Position numbers and translations under genes: made by a program
Assembly: GCA_018396955.1 (NCBI GenBank)
Contig: JAGTQI010000006.1
Span: 1-35,573, forward strand
Direction: 5' to 3'
DNA: 35,573 nucleotides
From: Candidatus Bathyarchaeota archaeon
GTDB taxonomy: Archaea; Thermoproteota; Bathyarchaeia; Bathyarchaeales; Bathycorpusculaceae
The notes under the pieces: generated by a model
The model's input: only the letters and a program-made list of their open reading frames with translations
What the model was told of the DNA's origin: nothing
Databases searched by the model: none
Shown: piece by piece, positions 22,555 to 30,011 of the stretch
Position numbering within the stretch: the first letter of the stretch is position 1
Layout of the letters: every line of letters begins with the position of its first letter

Positions 22555-23736
22555 ATGATTAGTGAGATTTTGGCTTTAGTTAAGAAGCATGAGAATTGGC
22601 GTGGAAAAGAGTGCCTAAACCTTATTCCATCAGAAAATGTTATGAGCCCGGCGGCGCGTAGTCTGTTAAGCTCTGAGCTTGGTCACCGCTACACTGCTCG
22701 AGAACGCTTTTATATGGGTACAAAATTCATTGATGAGATTGAGCAGTTCGGCGAGGAACTGGCAAAAGACCTTTTTGGAGCTGAAACTGCTGATTTGCGT
22801 CCGCTTTCTGGGCATGTCGCAGACATGATTTTTGCGGCTTGTTTCTCTAAACCCGGCGATAAGCTTATGTGCGTCTCACCAGAAGACGGTGGCTACCCAG
22901 GATTATGGCATGAAGGATTAGCTGGGCTTTTGGGTTTAAAGGTTGCTCCTTTCCCCTTTGTTAAGGATGCGATGAAAATTGATGTTAGAAAAGCCGAAGA
23001 AACTATCATACGGGAAAAGCCTAAACTTATAATTTTTGGAGCAAGCCTCATAACTTTTCCTCACCCCGTTAAAGAGTTGGCCAACATTGCCCATGAAATT
23101 GGCGCATGTGTGGGTTTTGACGGTTCCCATGTTCTGGGGCTAATTGCTGGAAGACAATTTCAAGATCCATTGAGAGAAGGCGCACATGCTTTGTTCGGTT
23201 CTACGCATAAGTCCTTCTTTGGACCGCAAGGCGGCATAATTCTTGCCGATAAAAGGCGTGGCGAGGCGATGAAAGCTAAGATTTATCCAAGGTTTGTGGA
23301 TAATGCCCATTGGAACCGCATTGCAGCATTAACTTTGGCACTTGCCGAAATGAAAGAGTTTGGCGAAGAGTACGCAGAACAAGTCGTCCGCAATGCAAGG
23401 GCTTTAGCTAAAAACCTACACGGTTATGGCTTTCCAGTTAAATGCGAGCGTTTAGGCTTTACTCAGTCCCACCAAGTTATCTTAGACTTTGGAAATTATG
23501 AGAGGGGCAGAGAAATAGCCGAAAAACTTCAGCGCGCAAACATTATTGTTGATTGCGTCATAAGGCTTGGAACATGCGAGGTTACAAGGCGTGGGATGAA
23601 GGAGGAGGAGATGGCGAAAATAGCAGAGCTCATTAAAAGGACAGTTATGGACGGAGAAAGTCCAGAGATGATTAAGCGTGAGGTTGCTAAGTTATGTTCA
23701 GAATTTCAGAGCATTGAATACTGCTTCAAGCAGTAA
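22555..23736 (+). CDS. glyA: Serine hydroxymethyltransferase
   Basis: A PLP-dependent enzyme that interconverts serine and glycine with a folate or methanopterin C1 carrier. The archaeal type is recognisable: LNLIPSENVMSPAARSLLSSELGHRYTARERFYMG near the N-terminus, DLRPLSGHVADM, GFDGSHVLGLIAG, and the lysine loop GSTHKSFFGPQGG (K219 counted from this start). Length 393. Three in-frame ATGs (22528, 22534, 22555) precede the homologous region; 22555 is preferred because GAGGG stands seven bases upstream and MISEILALVKKHENWRG resembles family starts. A TATA-like CATTTAAAC (22501-22509) predicts a transcript beginning near 22531. It lies 37 bases before taw1, which has its own TATA. Confidence 0.95.
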   Translation: MISEILALVKKHENWRGKECLNLIPSENVMSPAARSLLSSELGHRYTARERFYMGTKFIDEIEQFGEELAKDLFGAETADLRPLSGHVADMIFAACFSKPGDKLMCVSPEDGGYPGLWHEGLAGLLGLKVAPFPFVKDAMKIDVRKAEETIIREKPKLIIFGASLITFPHPVKELANIAHEIGACVGFDGSHVLGLIAGRQFQDPLREGAHALFGSTHKSFFGPQGGIILADKRRGEAMKAKIYPRFVDNAHWNRIAALTLALAEMKEFGEEYAEQVVRNARALAKNLHGYGFPVKCERLGFTQSHQVILDFGNYERGREIAEKLQRANIIVDCVIRLGTCEVTRRGMKEEEMAKIAELIKRTVMDGESPEMIKREVAKLCSEFQSIEYCFKQ

Positions 23737-23744
23737 AAGGGCAC

Positions 23745-23754
23745 TTTTATAAAA
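23745..23754 (+). promoter_or_regulatory. TATA box for leaderless taw1 transcript
   Basis: TTTTATAAAA is centred about 25 bases before ATG 23774, and no Shine-Dalgarno precedes that ATG. The spacing implies transcription starting at or next to the A of the start codon, i.e. a leaderless mRNA. Confidence 0.55.
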
Positions 23755-23773
23755 CTGCATAAATTTAACTTAT

Positions 23774-24763
23774 ATGGAAAAGCCCATCCATGCGGCGTCA
23801 ACTATGAGTCTAGTTCCAGAAACATTGGTTGAGGCGTTGAAGAAGCATAAATACCACATTGTTGGTAGGCATTCGGCTGTCAAAAGGTGTAGGTGGCTCT
23901 ACGAAAGCCTTGTCCATAACAGGCCGTGTTACAAGCAGAAGTTTTACGGGATAAAATCCCATCAGTGCATTCAAATGACACCATCGCTTTTCTATTGCAC
24001 GCAGAGATGTCTTTTCTGCTGGAGAGCCCAGAGCGGAGACCTCCAAATCACATGGGAGGAAACAAAACTGCCAATATGGGACTCTCCAGAGGAGATTGTC
24101 GAGGGAAGCATAAAAGCACAGCTTGAAATTTTAAGTGGGTATAAGGGCAATCCCAAGGCAAATCCTCAAAAGTTTAAGGAAGCCCTAAGGCAGAGGCATG
24201 CGGCGATAAGCCTAACCGGCGAGCCAACCCTTTACGAGCCTTTAGGCGAGCTTATAGAAGCCTTTCACAAGAGAGGTTTCACCACTTTTCTTGTGTCTAA
24301 CGGCACTGTTCCATCCGCCCTGGCTAAACTAAGCCGTGAGCCAACACAGCTCTACATTTCTGTCTGCGCTCCAAACAAGGAAATTTACCGAAAAATCTGC
24401 CGCCCCATATTAGTGGATGCTTGGGAGAGGCTTAACGAAACGCTGAAACTTCTTCAAAGTTTTAACTGCCCAACCGTGATCCGCATAACCGCCGTGCGCG
24501 GACTTAATATGGGGAATGTTGAGGAATATGCCAAACTAATAGAGGAAGCAAACCCTACATATATTGAGCCTAAAGCTTACATGCATGTTGGTTTTTCAAG
24601 ACTGCGGTTGGGTTACGAAAGCATGCCAAGCCACAAGGAAATACGAGAATTTGCCTTACAGCTTGCAAATGTCACAGGCTATAAGGTTATTGACGAGTCC
24701 GAGGAAAGCCGTGTAGTATTGTTGAGCAGACTTGAAAAGCCAATAAAGTTTTCATCGGATTAA
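23774..24763 (+). CDS. taw1: Wyosine-synthesis radical SAM enzyme Taw1 (TYW1)
   Basis: A 329-residue radical SAM protein that condenses pyruvate carbons onto m1G37 of tRNA-Phe to form the tricyclic imidazopurine base. The SAM-cluster motif is C75-x3-C79-x2-C82 (YCTQRCLFCWR). Three more cysteines, C39, C52 and C65, ahead of it are spaced as in Taw1 for the second [4Fe-4S] cluster. Also present are SLTGEPTLYEPL, FLVSNGTVP, ISVCAPNKEIYRKICRP and EPKAYMHVGFSRLRL. The archaeal enzyme lacks the flavodoxin domain of yeast Tyw1, as here. The start at ATG 23774 is supported by a leaderless promoter. Its substrate-forming enzyme Trm5 is encoded 4.2 kb upstream on the other strand. Confidence 0.95.
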   Translation: MEKPIHAASTMSLVPETLVEALKKHKYHIVGRHSAVKRCRWLYESLVHNRPCYKQKFYGIKSHQCIQMTPSLFYCTQRCLFCWRAQSGDLQITWEETKLPIWDSPEEIVEGSIKAQLEILSGYKGNPKANPQKFKEALRQRHAAISLTGEPTLYEPLGELIEAFHKRGFTTFLVSNGTVPSALAKLSREPTQLYISVCAPNKEIYRKICRPILVDAWERLNETLKLLQSFNCPTVIRITAVRGLNMGNVEEYAKLIEEANPTYIEPKAYMHVGFSRLRLGYESMPSHKEIREFALQLANVTGYKVIDESEESRVVLLSRLEKPIKFSSD

Positions 24764-24852
24764 GGCTTATTATACTTGGCTTGTCGGAGTAAAAGTTAAA
24801 TAACGCTTTTCAATCATTGGTGCTCAAAATCGCTTTCATCGAGGTGCAACCC

Positions 24853-25056
24853 ATGGTTAGCGAAGGAAAAGGCAGATTATTCAGACGGAAGGATGGCAAA
24901 TTCTTAATATACCTGCCGAAGGACTTGGCTGAAGACAGCATGTTCCCCTTTAAAGGCTCAGACTCCATATTTGTAAAGGTAAGCTTCAAAATTGGAGACG
25001 ACAAATTACTAATTGAGCGCTGGCAAGAACAAGAAAAACAGCAACAAAGCAGCTAA
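24853..25056 (+). CDS. Small protein, possibly AbrB/SpoVT-like
   Basis: A 67-residue protein from ATG 24853, which follows GAGGTG by six bases; the frame is open back to TTG 24817. The central part (GRLFRRKDGKFLIYLPKDLAEDSMFPFKGSDSIFVKVSFKIGDDKLLIERW) has the strand-helix-strand pattern of swapped-hairpin AbrB-type DNA-binding domains (xYLPKDLAEDxxFPF). The resemblance is weak and the residues are not diagnostic. The tail is glutamine-rich (EQEKQQQSS). It is followed after 109 bases by the translin gene on the same strand. I can say only that it is likely real; a regulator or antitoxin-like role is speculative, and no toxin partner is next to it. Confidence 0.6.
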   Translation: MVSEGKGRLFRRKDGKFLIYLPKDLAEDSMFPFKGSDSIFVKVSFKIGDDKLLIERWQEQEKQQQSS

Positions 25057-25165
25057 AAACCAAAGACAATCATTGTTTGTCGCCATCTTCCAATTATTTT
25101 GGCAACAATAAAATAGAGGTCTTCCTATATTTTACAAGAGCGCCAATATAGAAGTGTTAGGGCAT

Positions 25166-25825
25166 ATGGCCTCTTTGAAAACTGTTTTAAAGCATATTAA
25201 GAAGGAGCTTAAGGGCAAGGAGAAGCTTCGAGATAAAGCCCAAGCTGACATGAGAAAGTTAACCAGCATATCTAAGCAAGCAATACTTTTTATCCACCAG
25301 AAAAGGCTTAAAGAGGCAAGGCGGCTTCTCGAAAAAGCTAAAGAAATAATTTCCAGGCTTAATGCAACTGCAAGTGAGCATCCAGACATAATTCACAGTG
25401 GCTTATATAATATTGCTCTTCAAGAGTATGCCGAAGCAAACATATTTCTCACACTGATTGAGGAGGCGCGCTTTGCCACACCTAGGGAAATAAACGTGCC
25501 TTCCATAGATTATGTTCTTGGCCTTGCAGACGTTATCGGCGAGTACAGACGTTTGGCTATGGATGCTCTGCGGGAGGGCAATGCGAAGAAGAGCGAGGAA
25601 TGTCTGAGGGTGATGGATGAGATCTATACGGAGCTTATGGCTATGGATGAAGCCTACATGCTGGTTCCAGGGCTTCGGAGAAAATGCGATGTCGCAAGGA
25701 AAATTATTGAAACCACAAGGGGCGACGTAACCCATGAAGTGCGAAGGCAATCTCTTGAAAAGTACATGAGGCGTTTTGAAAAGCTAGAGAGTCGCCTTGA
25801 GGCTCTTAAAAAGGAAGATAAATGA
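25166..25825 (+). CDS. Translin-family protein (archaeal C3PO-like)
   Basis: A 219-residue all-helical protein resembling archaeal translin/TRAX homologues. Its hallmarks are a basic N-terminal helix region (KKELKGKEKLRDKAQADMRKLTSISKQAILFIHQKRLKEARRLL), EYAEANIFLTLIEEARF, and the translin signature DYVLGLADVIGEYRRLAMDALREG. The A. fulgidus homologue assembles into a barrel with RNase activity, with acidic residues in the central helices as metal ligands; here E/D residues in EYAEA, EEARF and GLADVIGEY are candidates. ATG 25166 (weak AGGG) is preferred over GTG 25154. Its stop overlaps the start of endonuclease V (ATGA), so the two are translated together. Confidence 0.85.
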   Translation: MASLKTVLKHIKKELKGKEKLRDKAQADMRKLTSISKQAILFIHQKRLKEARRLLEKAKEIISRLNATASEHPDIIHSGLYNIALQEYAEANIFLTLIEEARFATPREINVPSIDYVLGLADVIGEYRRLAMDALREGNAKKSEECLRVMDEIYTELMAMDEAYMLVPGLRRKCDVARKIIETTRGDVTHEVRRQSLEKYMRRFEKLESRLEALKKEDK

Positions 25826-26487
25826 GCCTAGCCGATCTAAAATCCCGCTTTTCGGTTGAGAAGGCACATAAGGCACAGCTTCAACTTTCAAAGCGCATAA
25901 TTTTTGAGGATGGGCTGTCAAAGAAAATCGGCTACGTGGCAGGTGTTGATGTTGCCTACGCTAAAAACTTAGCCATAAGTGCTGTTGTTGTTCTGGAATA
26001 TGATGTTTTGGAACTTGTTGAGGCTCAAACAGCCATTTGCAAAGTTGCCTTTCCATACATTCCAACACTTCTTTCATTTAGAGAGTTGCCGCCCACGCTT
26101 ATGTGCATTAGAAAGTTGAAAGTTCAGCCGGATGTTTTCTTGGTTGATGGGCAGGGTTATGCTCATCCGTACCGGTGTGGCTTTGCAAGCCACTTGGGAG
26201 TCGTCCTAGGCAAACCAACCATAGGTGTTGCAAAGAGCAGACTTGTTGGTGAAGCAGAGCCCTTCGGCAATAGGGATTTCGCCTATCTTTGGCATGATGG
26301 TGAGATTGTTGGGGCTGCGTTAAAAACTTCTGTTGGGAAGGCTCTCTATGTTAGTGTTGGGCATATGGTTTCGCTTGAAACAGCCATAAAAATTGTTAGG
26401 CACTGCGCACGTTACAGTGGTGTTCCAGAACCTTTGAGAATGGCGCATGAAATGGCGACGGCTGAGCGGAACAAAATTCGCTTTTAG
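25822..26487 (+). CDS. nfi: Endonuclease V
   Basis: A 221-residue endonuclease that cleaves the second phosphodiester 3' of inosine in DNA; many family members also cut inosine in RNA. The active site is complete: D43 in AGVDVAY, the PYIP strand-separating wedge (78-81), E88 in SFRELP, D109 and H115 in LVDGQGYAHP, and the C-terminal GKPTIGVAKSRLVG. Length matches the family. Its ATG 25822 lies inside the translin stop (ATGA), indicating coupled translation. An HD-domain hydrolase follows after 75 bases. Confidence 0.96.
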   Translation: MSLADLKSRFSVEKAHKAQLQLSKRIIFEDGLSKKIGYVAGVDVAYAKNLAISAVVVLEYDVLELVEAQTAICKVAFPYIPTLLSFRELPPTLMCIRKLKVQPDVFLVDGQGYAHPYRCGFASHLGVVLGKPTIGVAKSRLVGEAEPFGNRDFAYLWHDGEIVGAALKTSVGKALYVSVGHMVSLETAIKIVRHCARYSGVPEPLRMAHEMATAERNKIRF

Positions 26488-26562
26488 GGTCTCTTTGTTG
26501 TAAAATGTAATATTGTTGAAAGTGTAAAGTGGGTAAATGTGGTCGAAGGCGGGATGTGAAGT

Positions 26563-27270
26563 TTGCTTCATCCGAAAATAAGGGCTTTGACGGAAAAAAT
26601 TCGCGATAAGGAACTTCGTAAAAAGGTTGTTGAACTTCTTGAGAATCCGGTTTTTGAGGTAGGTGGTAAGGCATATTCTGGCTTGCCTTTAAACATTGCA
26701 CCAGCTGGTTTGTCTCATCATCACTGTTATCCGGGCGGCTATATAGAGCACATTATATCTGCAACGAATTTGGCTTTGGCCCTGTGCAATTCAGTTGAAA
26801 AGGTTTATCATGGGAAGGTGAACCGCGACCTTATTGTGGCTGGCATGTTGCTTCACGACATTTTTAAGCCAGTAACCTACACCGTGAACGAAAATGGAAG
26901 TTATGGCACAACTGGTTTGGCCGACTACATGGACCACTTATCCATTATCATATCAGAACTTGTTAGAAGAAGCTTCCCGCTGGAGCTGATCCATGTGGTT
27001 TCCGCTCACCACGGGGAATACGGTCCAATCAGACCGCACACCATTGAGGCTTTAATCTGCCATCTAGCAGATTTAATGGATTCGCGGCTAAACGGCGAAG
27101 TCCTAAACGCTGCCGCTTATCTGATTAGGAAAGCTGTTGGTGAAGAGTTGCCGGGCTTAACTTCGAAAGAAGCCTTCGAAATAATCCATTCGAAAGCTGC
27201 TGAAGGATGGGATGGGGTGGCAAAAACTGTTGAAAAAATAAAGAAAAAGAGGGCTGCACGCAAAACTTAA
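26563..27270 (+). CDS. HD-domain phosphohydrolase
   Basis: A 235-residue HD protein. The metal-binding set is visible: HHH at 52-54 (GLSHHHCYPGGYIEH), H98-D99 in GMLLHDIFKP, a further histidine pair in VVSAHHGEYGP, and the closing aspartate in HLADLMDSRL. The first half resembles HDIG/YhaM-like HD domains (metal-dependent phosphomonoesterases or nucleases); the C-terminal tail is basic (KKKRAARKT). Substrate is unknown: nucleotide or RNA. The start is TTG 26563 (GGATGTGAAG upstream). It follows nfi by 75 bases and precedes an OB-fold tRNA-binding gene by 33 bases, on the same strand. Confidence 0.85.
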   Translation: MLHPKIRALTEKIRDKELRKKVVELLENPVFEVGGKAYSGLPLNIAPAGLSHHHCYPGGYIEHIISATNLALALCNSVEKVYHGKVNRDLIVAGMLLHDIFKPVTYTVNENGSYGTTGLADYMDHLSIIISELVRRSFPLELIHVVSAHHGEYGPIRPHTIEALICHLADLMDSRLNGEVLNAAAYLIRKAVGEELPGLTSKEAFEIIHSKAAEGWDGVAKTVEKIKKKRAARKT

Positions 27271-27303
27271 AAATAATGTGCATACGAATTTGAGGTGATG
27301 CAT

Positions 27304-27633
27304 ATGGCGGAAATAACCTTTGAGGAGTTTAAAAGGCTTGATATGCGTGTTGGAAAAGTTTTGGAGGCAAACCAAATTCCGGGTTCGCGAAATCTTATAA
27401 GGATGATTGTAGATTTCGGAACAGAAAAACGTCAAGCTGTTGCCGGACTTTTGCAATGGTATAAGCCGGAAGACCTTGTGGGCAAGAAGTACGCCTTCAT
27501 CCTAAACCTTCAACGGAGAAAGTTCTTGGGTGTGGAGTCTCAATGCATGATTTTGGCGGCTGAAGATGACAAGGGCAACGTTGTAGCATTGCAGCCAGAA
27601 AAAGACATAGCTGAAGGAAGCAAAATCTACTAA
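27304..27633 (+). CDS. tRNA-binding OB-fold protein (MetRS beta / Trbp111-like)
   Basis: A 109-residue protein made of one EMAP-II-like OB-fold, the tRNA-binding domain that archaea encode separately from methionyl-tRNA synthetase. Features are FEEFKRLDMRVGKVLEANQIPGSRNLIRMIVDFG, RQAVAGLLQWYKPEDLVGKKYAFILNLQRRKFLGVESQCMILAA, and the C-terminal PEKDIAEGSKIY. It binds tRNA nonspecifically and usually acts as a dimer or as a partner of a synthetase or chaperone. ATG 27304 is chosen because GAGGTGA ends five bases upstream. It is the last gene of a four-gene same-strand run (translin, nfi, HD, OB-fold) and faces the convergent RfcL gene. Confidence 0.92.
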   Translation: MAEITFEEFKRLDMRVGKVLEANQIPGSRNLIRMIVDFGTEKRQAVAGLLQWYKPEDLVGKKYAFILNLQRRKFLGVESQCMILAAEDDKGNVVALQPEKDIAEGSKIY

Positions 27634-27651
27634 TGGTCATGCTTCGAATAA

Positions 27652-28911
27652 TTATTCCAGAAGTTTGATGATGGTATTCGCCTTCTTATCATTTTCAGCC
27701 AGGTACGCTATCATTTCGGGCGTTAAGTCAAGCCATTTTGCAATTCCAGCAGCCATTTCCACATTATTTTTGAAGATTATCCGCAGATATGGGAGAACCT
27801 CCTTTGAGGCTCTCTGGGCGGATATGTGGCATTTACGCTTGATTTTGCGTCCTATCTCCAGTTGCATTGCCCGCTCTTCTTTAGACTTTGATAATGCTTG
27901 TATTCGTTCCGGAAAGCGGAAAGGCGTCCAACCGGAAGTTTTTGTGTTAACCCTTGCCATGGCTACGCCAGCAGTCATAAAGTCGATTACGTAGCGCACG
28001 AAGCTCCAGTCTTGTGTTGTTCGTATTCTTCCACGGTAAACGTCGGCCATTGAAAGGGCATCCATCGCCCTAGCCAAATCATGAGGGTTTGTTAGGTGGG
28101 CTGGAACATTTTCGTATATCCATTCGAAGAGCATGTCGATGTCTACATCTGCCATGTTAACAGCGCGTTTCGCCCCCTCACAAGTCTTCCCATACAAAAT
28201 CATTCGCAAAACCGTGAATATTGTTTCTTGCCGGTCTCGGAAGCCAAGCCACGCCACATCTTCATATGATAGGCGTTTCTTGCCTTGCGCTAATGCTTGG
28301 AGGTCTGTCACTGCCGAGCGGATGTCGCCTTCTGAGCGTTGGGCTATAAACTTTAAGGCGTTTTCTTCGGCGTCTATTCCCTCTTTTAGGCATATAGCCT
28401 TCAAATGTTTTAGAACTTCGGTTGCTGGGGGCTTTTTAAACTCTATTAGGAGGCAGTAGTTGCGGAGGTTAGCGAACCTTGGGTCAAAGGCATTGTTGGC
28501 AATAAGCACTATTGGGCATTGAGCTGTTTTTATTATATCTGTTATGGCTTTAACTCCGCCCTTGTCAGCTGTTCCAGTTAAACCGTCTAACTCGTCGAAT
28601 AGAATAATTCTCTTCGTGCCAAATAACGAACTGTACTGGGACGCGAGCCCAGCAAAACGTTTTACGGCTTCTTCTGTTCTGTAGTCGCTGGCGTTTTTCT
28701 CCACCAACTCCATTCTAAAATCGTTAGCCAAAGCCTCTACGGTGACTGTTTTTCCAACACCTGGTGGACCATAAAGGAAGGCTGCCCTCTTTTTTGGGAT
28801 TCCTCCGTCCCAAGATTTTACCCATTCAACAAACTTTCGTATGGCTTCCTTGTTTCCAACAACCTCTTTCAAACTTTTTGGCTTATACTTGACAGCCCAA
28901 GGCTGGTACAA
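27652..28911 (-). CDS. rfcL: Replication factor C large subunit
   Basis: The 419-residue large subunit of the clamp loader that opens PCNA. The AAA+ core has Walker A GPPGVGKT (48-55) and Walker B LFDELD (D106/E107), with the N-terminal YKPKSLKEVVGNKEAIRKFVEWV typical of RfcL. The C-terminal domain (PFRFPERIQALSKSKEERAMQLEIGRKIKRKCHISAQRASKEVLPYLRIIF) is the usual clamp-loader collar. It ends with NDKKANTIIKLLE, without a recognisable C-terminal PCNA-binding box, although some archaeal RfcL proteins lack one. It lies 3 bases after rfcS, so the pair is an operon. Confidence 0.96.
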   Translation of the reverse strand: MYQPWAVKYKPKSLKEVVGNKEAIRKFVEWVKSWDGGIPKKRAAFLYGPPGVGKTVTVEALANDFRMELVEKNASDYRTEEAVKRFAGLASQYSSLFGTKRIILFDELDGLTGTADKGGVKAITDIIKTAQCPIVLIANNAFDPRFANLRNYCLLIEFKKPPATEVLKHLKAICLKEGIDAEENALKFIAQRSEGDIRSAVTDLQALAQGKKRLSYEDVAWLGFRDRQETIFTVLRMILYGKTCEGAKRAVNMADVDIDMLFEWIYENVPAHLTNPHDLARAMDALSMADVYRGRIRTTQDWSFVRYVIDFMTAGVAMARVNTKTSGWTPFRFPERIQALSKSKEERAMQLEIGRKIKRKCHISAQRASKEVLPYLRIIFKNNVEMAAGIAKWLDLTPEMIAYLAENDKKANTIIKLLE

Positions 28912-28914
28912 CTT

Positions 28915-29892
28915 TTACACCTTTTTCAAGCCCTTAATTTCGTAAGCTGCCTCGACAAGTCTGGCTAATAATGCGCTTAATTGAACTTCTTCATCTGCGC
29001 CCTCAACAAGCCTATAATCGATTTCCCCAACAATGTCTGCCAATTTTATCTTCCATGGTTCAGGGATATCCGCTCTGAAAATTTCTGTGTGAATTTGGCG
29101 GATTATATCGCTTCCCGCCACCCCATATTTCTGAATCATTTCGCGAAGCTGTTTCCTCGCCTCTAAAAAGTTACCCTTCATAGCCGTTTCAATCATCTTC
29201 TGTACATCTGCAGGGTTTGCCCTTCCAGCAATTGAGTAAACAATTTTTGCATCTACTGGTTTGCCTAGGGAAGCGGCGGCTTGCAAAGTATTTATAGCCC
29301 TTCGCAAGTCTCCGCCGCAAACCTCGTAGATAGCGTCTAAACCATCGTTTAGAAGTTTTACGCCTTCATTGTCGGCTATGTGCCGTAAATACTTGTCGTG
29401 CTCTTCCCGTGGTAAATATGTGAAACGGAAGGGTGCACACCGCGACTGTATGGGCTCTATTATTTTACCGCTGTAGTTGGCACATAATATGAAGCGGCAT
29501 GTTTCTGTATAACGCTCCATAGTTCGCCTCAAGGCTTGCTGAGCGTCTGCGGTCATGTTGTCCGCTTCATCCAAAATCATTATTTTGAAAGGGACTTCGC
29601 CGATAGAGCGGATTCTTGCAAATGTTTTGACGGTTTCCCGCACAACGTCTATGCCCCTTTCGTCGCTGGCGTTTAACTCCATAATATGCTCCCTGTAAGC
29701 GTCACCATAAAGGTCCCTTGCTAAACAAAGAGCAGCTGTAGTCTTTCCAGTTCCAGGGGGTCCGGCGAAAATGCAGTGGGGAACATTTTTGGCTTTTACA
29801 AAACTTTTAAGCCGCTCCACTATCTCTTTCTGGTTCACCATCTCATCTAATGTTTTTGGCCTGTACTTTTCAGCCCACATCTCAAAACTCAA
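28915..29892 (-). CDS. rfcS: Replication factor C small subunit
   Basis: The 325-residue clamp-loader small subunit, four copies of which pair with one RfcL. Walker A is AGPPGTGKTT (43-52), Walker B is MILDEADNMT (D106/E107), and the sensor/SRC arginine motif is EPIQSRCAPFRF (148-150). The N-terminus is MWAEKYRPKTLDEMVNQKEIVERLK. The C-terminal helical collar ends in AAYEIKGLKKV. No intein is present, although RFC genes of some archaea carry one at Walker A. Start ATG 29892. It is cotranscribed with rfcL, which begins 3 bases downstream. Confidence 0.97.
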   Translation of the reverse strand: MSFEMWAEKYRPKTLDEMVNQKEIVERLKSFVKAKNVPHCIFAGPPGTGKTTAALCLARDLYGDAYREHIMELNASDERGIDVVRETVKTFARIRSIGEVPFKIMILDEADNMTADAQQALRRTMERYTETCRFILCANYSGKIIEPIQSRCAPFRFTYLPREEHDKYLRHIADNEGVKLLNDGLDAIYEVCGGDLRRAINTLQAAASLGKPVDAKIVYSIAGRANPADVQKMIETAMKGNFLEARKQLREMIQKYGVAGSDIIRQIHTEIFRADIPEPWKIKLADIVGEIDYRLVEGADEEVQLSALLARLVEAAYEIKGLKKV

Positions 29893-30011
29893 TTAAAGGA
29901 GCCTCCTCTGCTTTCATATGAGATAGAAGCTAATAAATACTTTCAACACTCGCTTAAAACATTAGAAGGGAGGAATTGACAGCGCAGTGACCATTTTGAA
30001 AGAGTGTGAGG

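Noticed and set aside
22534-22600. C/D-box sRNA suggested by ATGATGA near the glyA start
   Set aside because: The C-box-like string has no D box (CTGA) at a fitting distance and lies in the glyA leader.
24853-25056. Toxin-antitoxin antitoxin (AbrB-like)
   Set aside because: The AbrB resemblance is weak, and no PIN, MazF or other toxin gene lies next to it.
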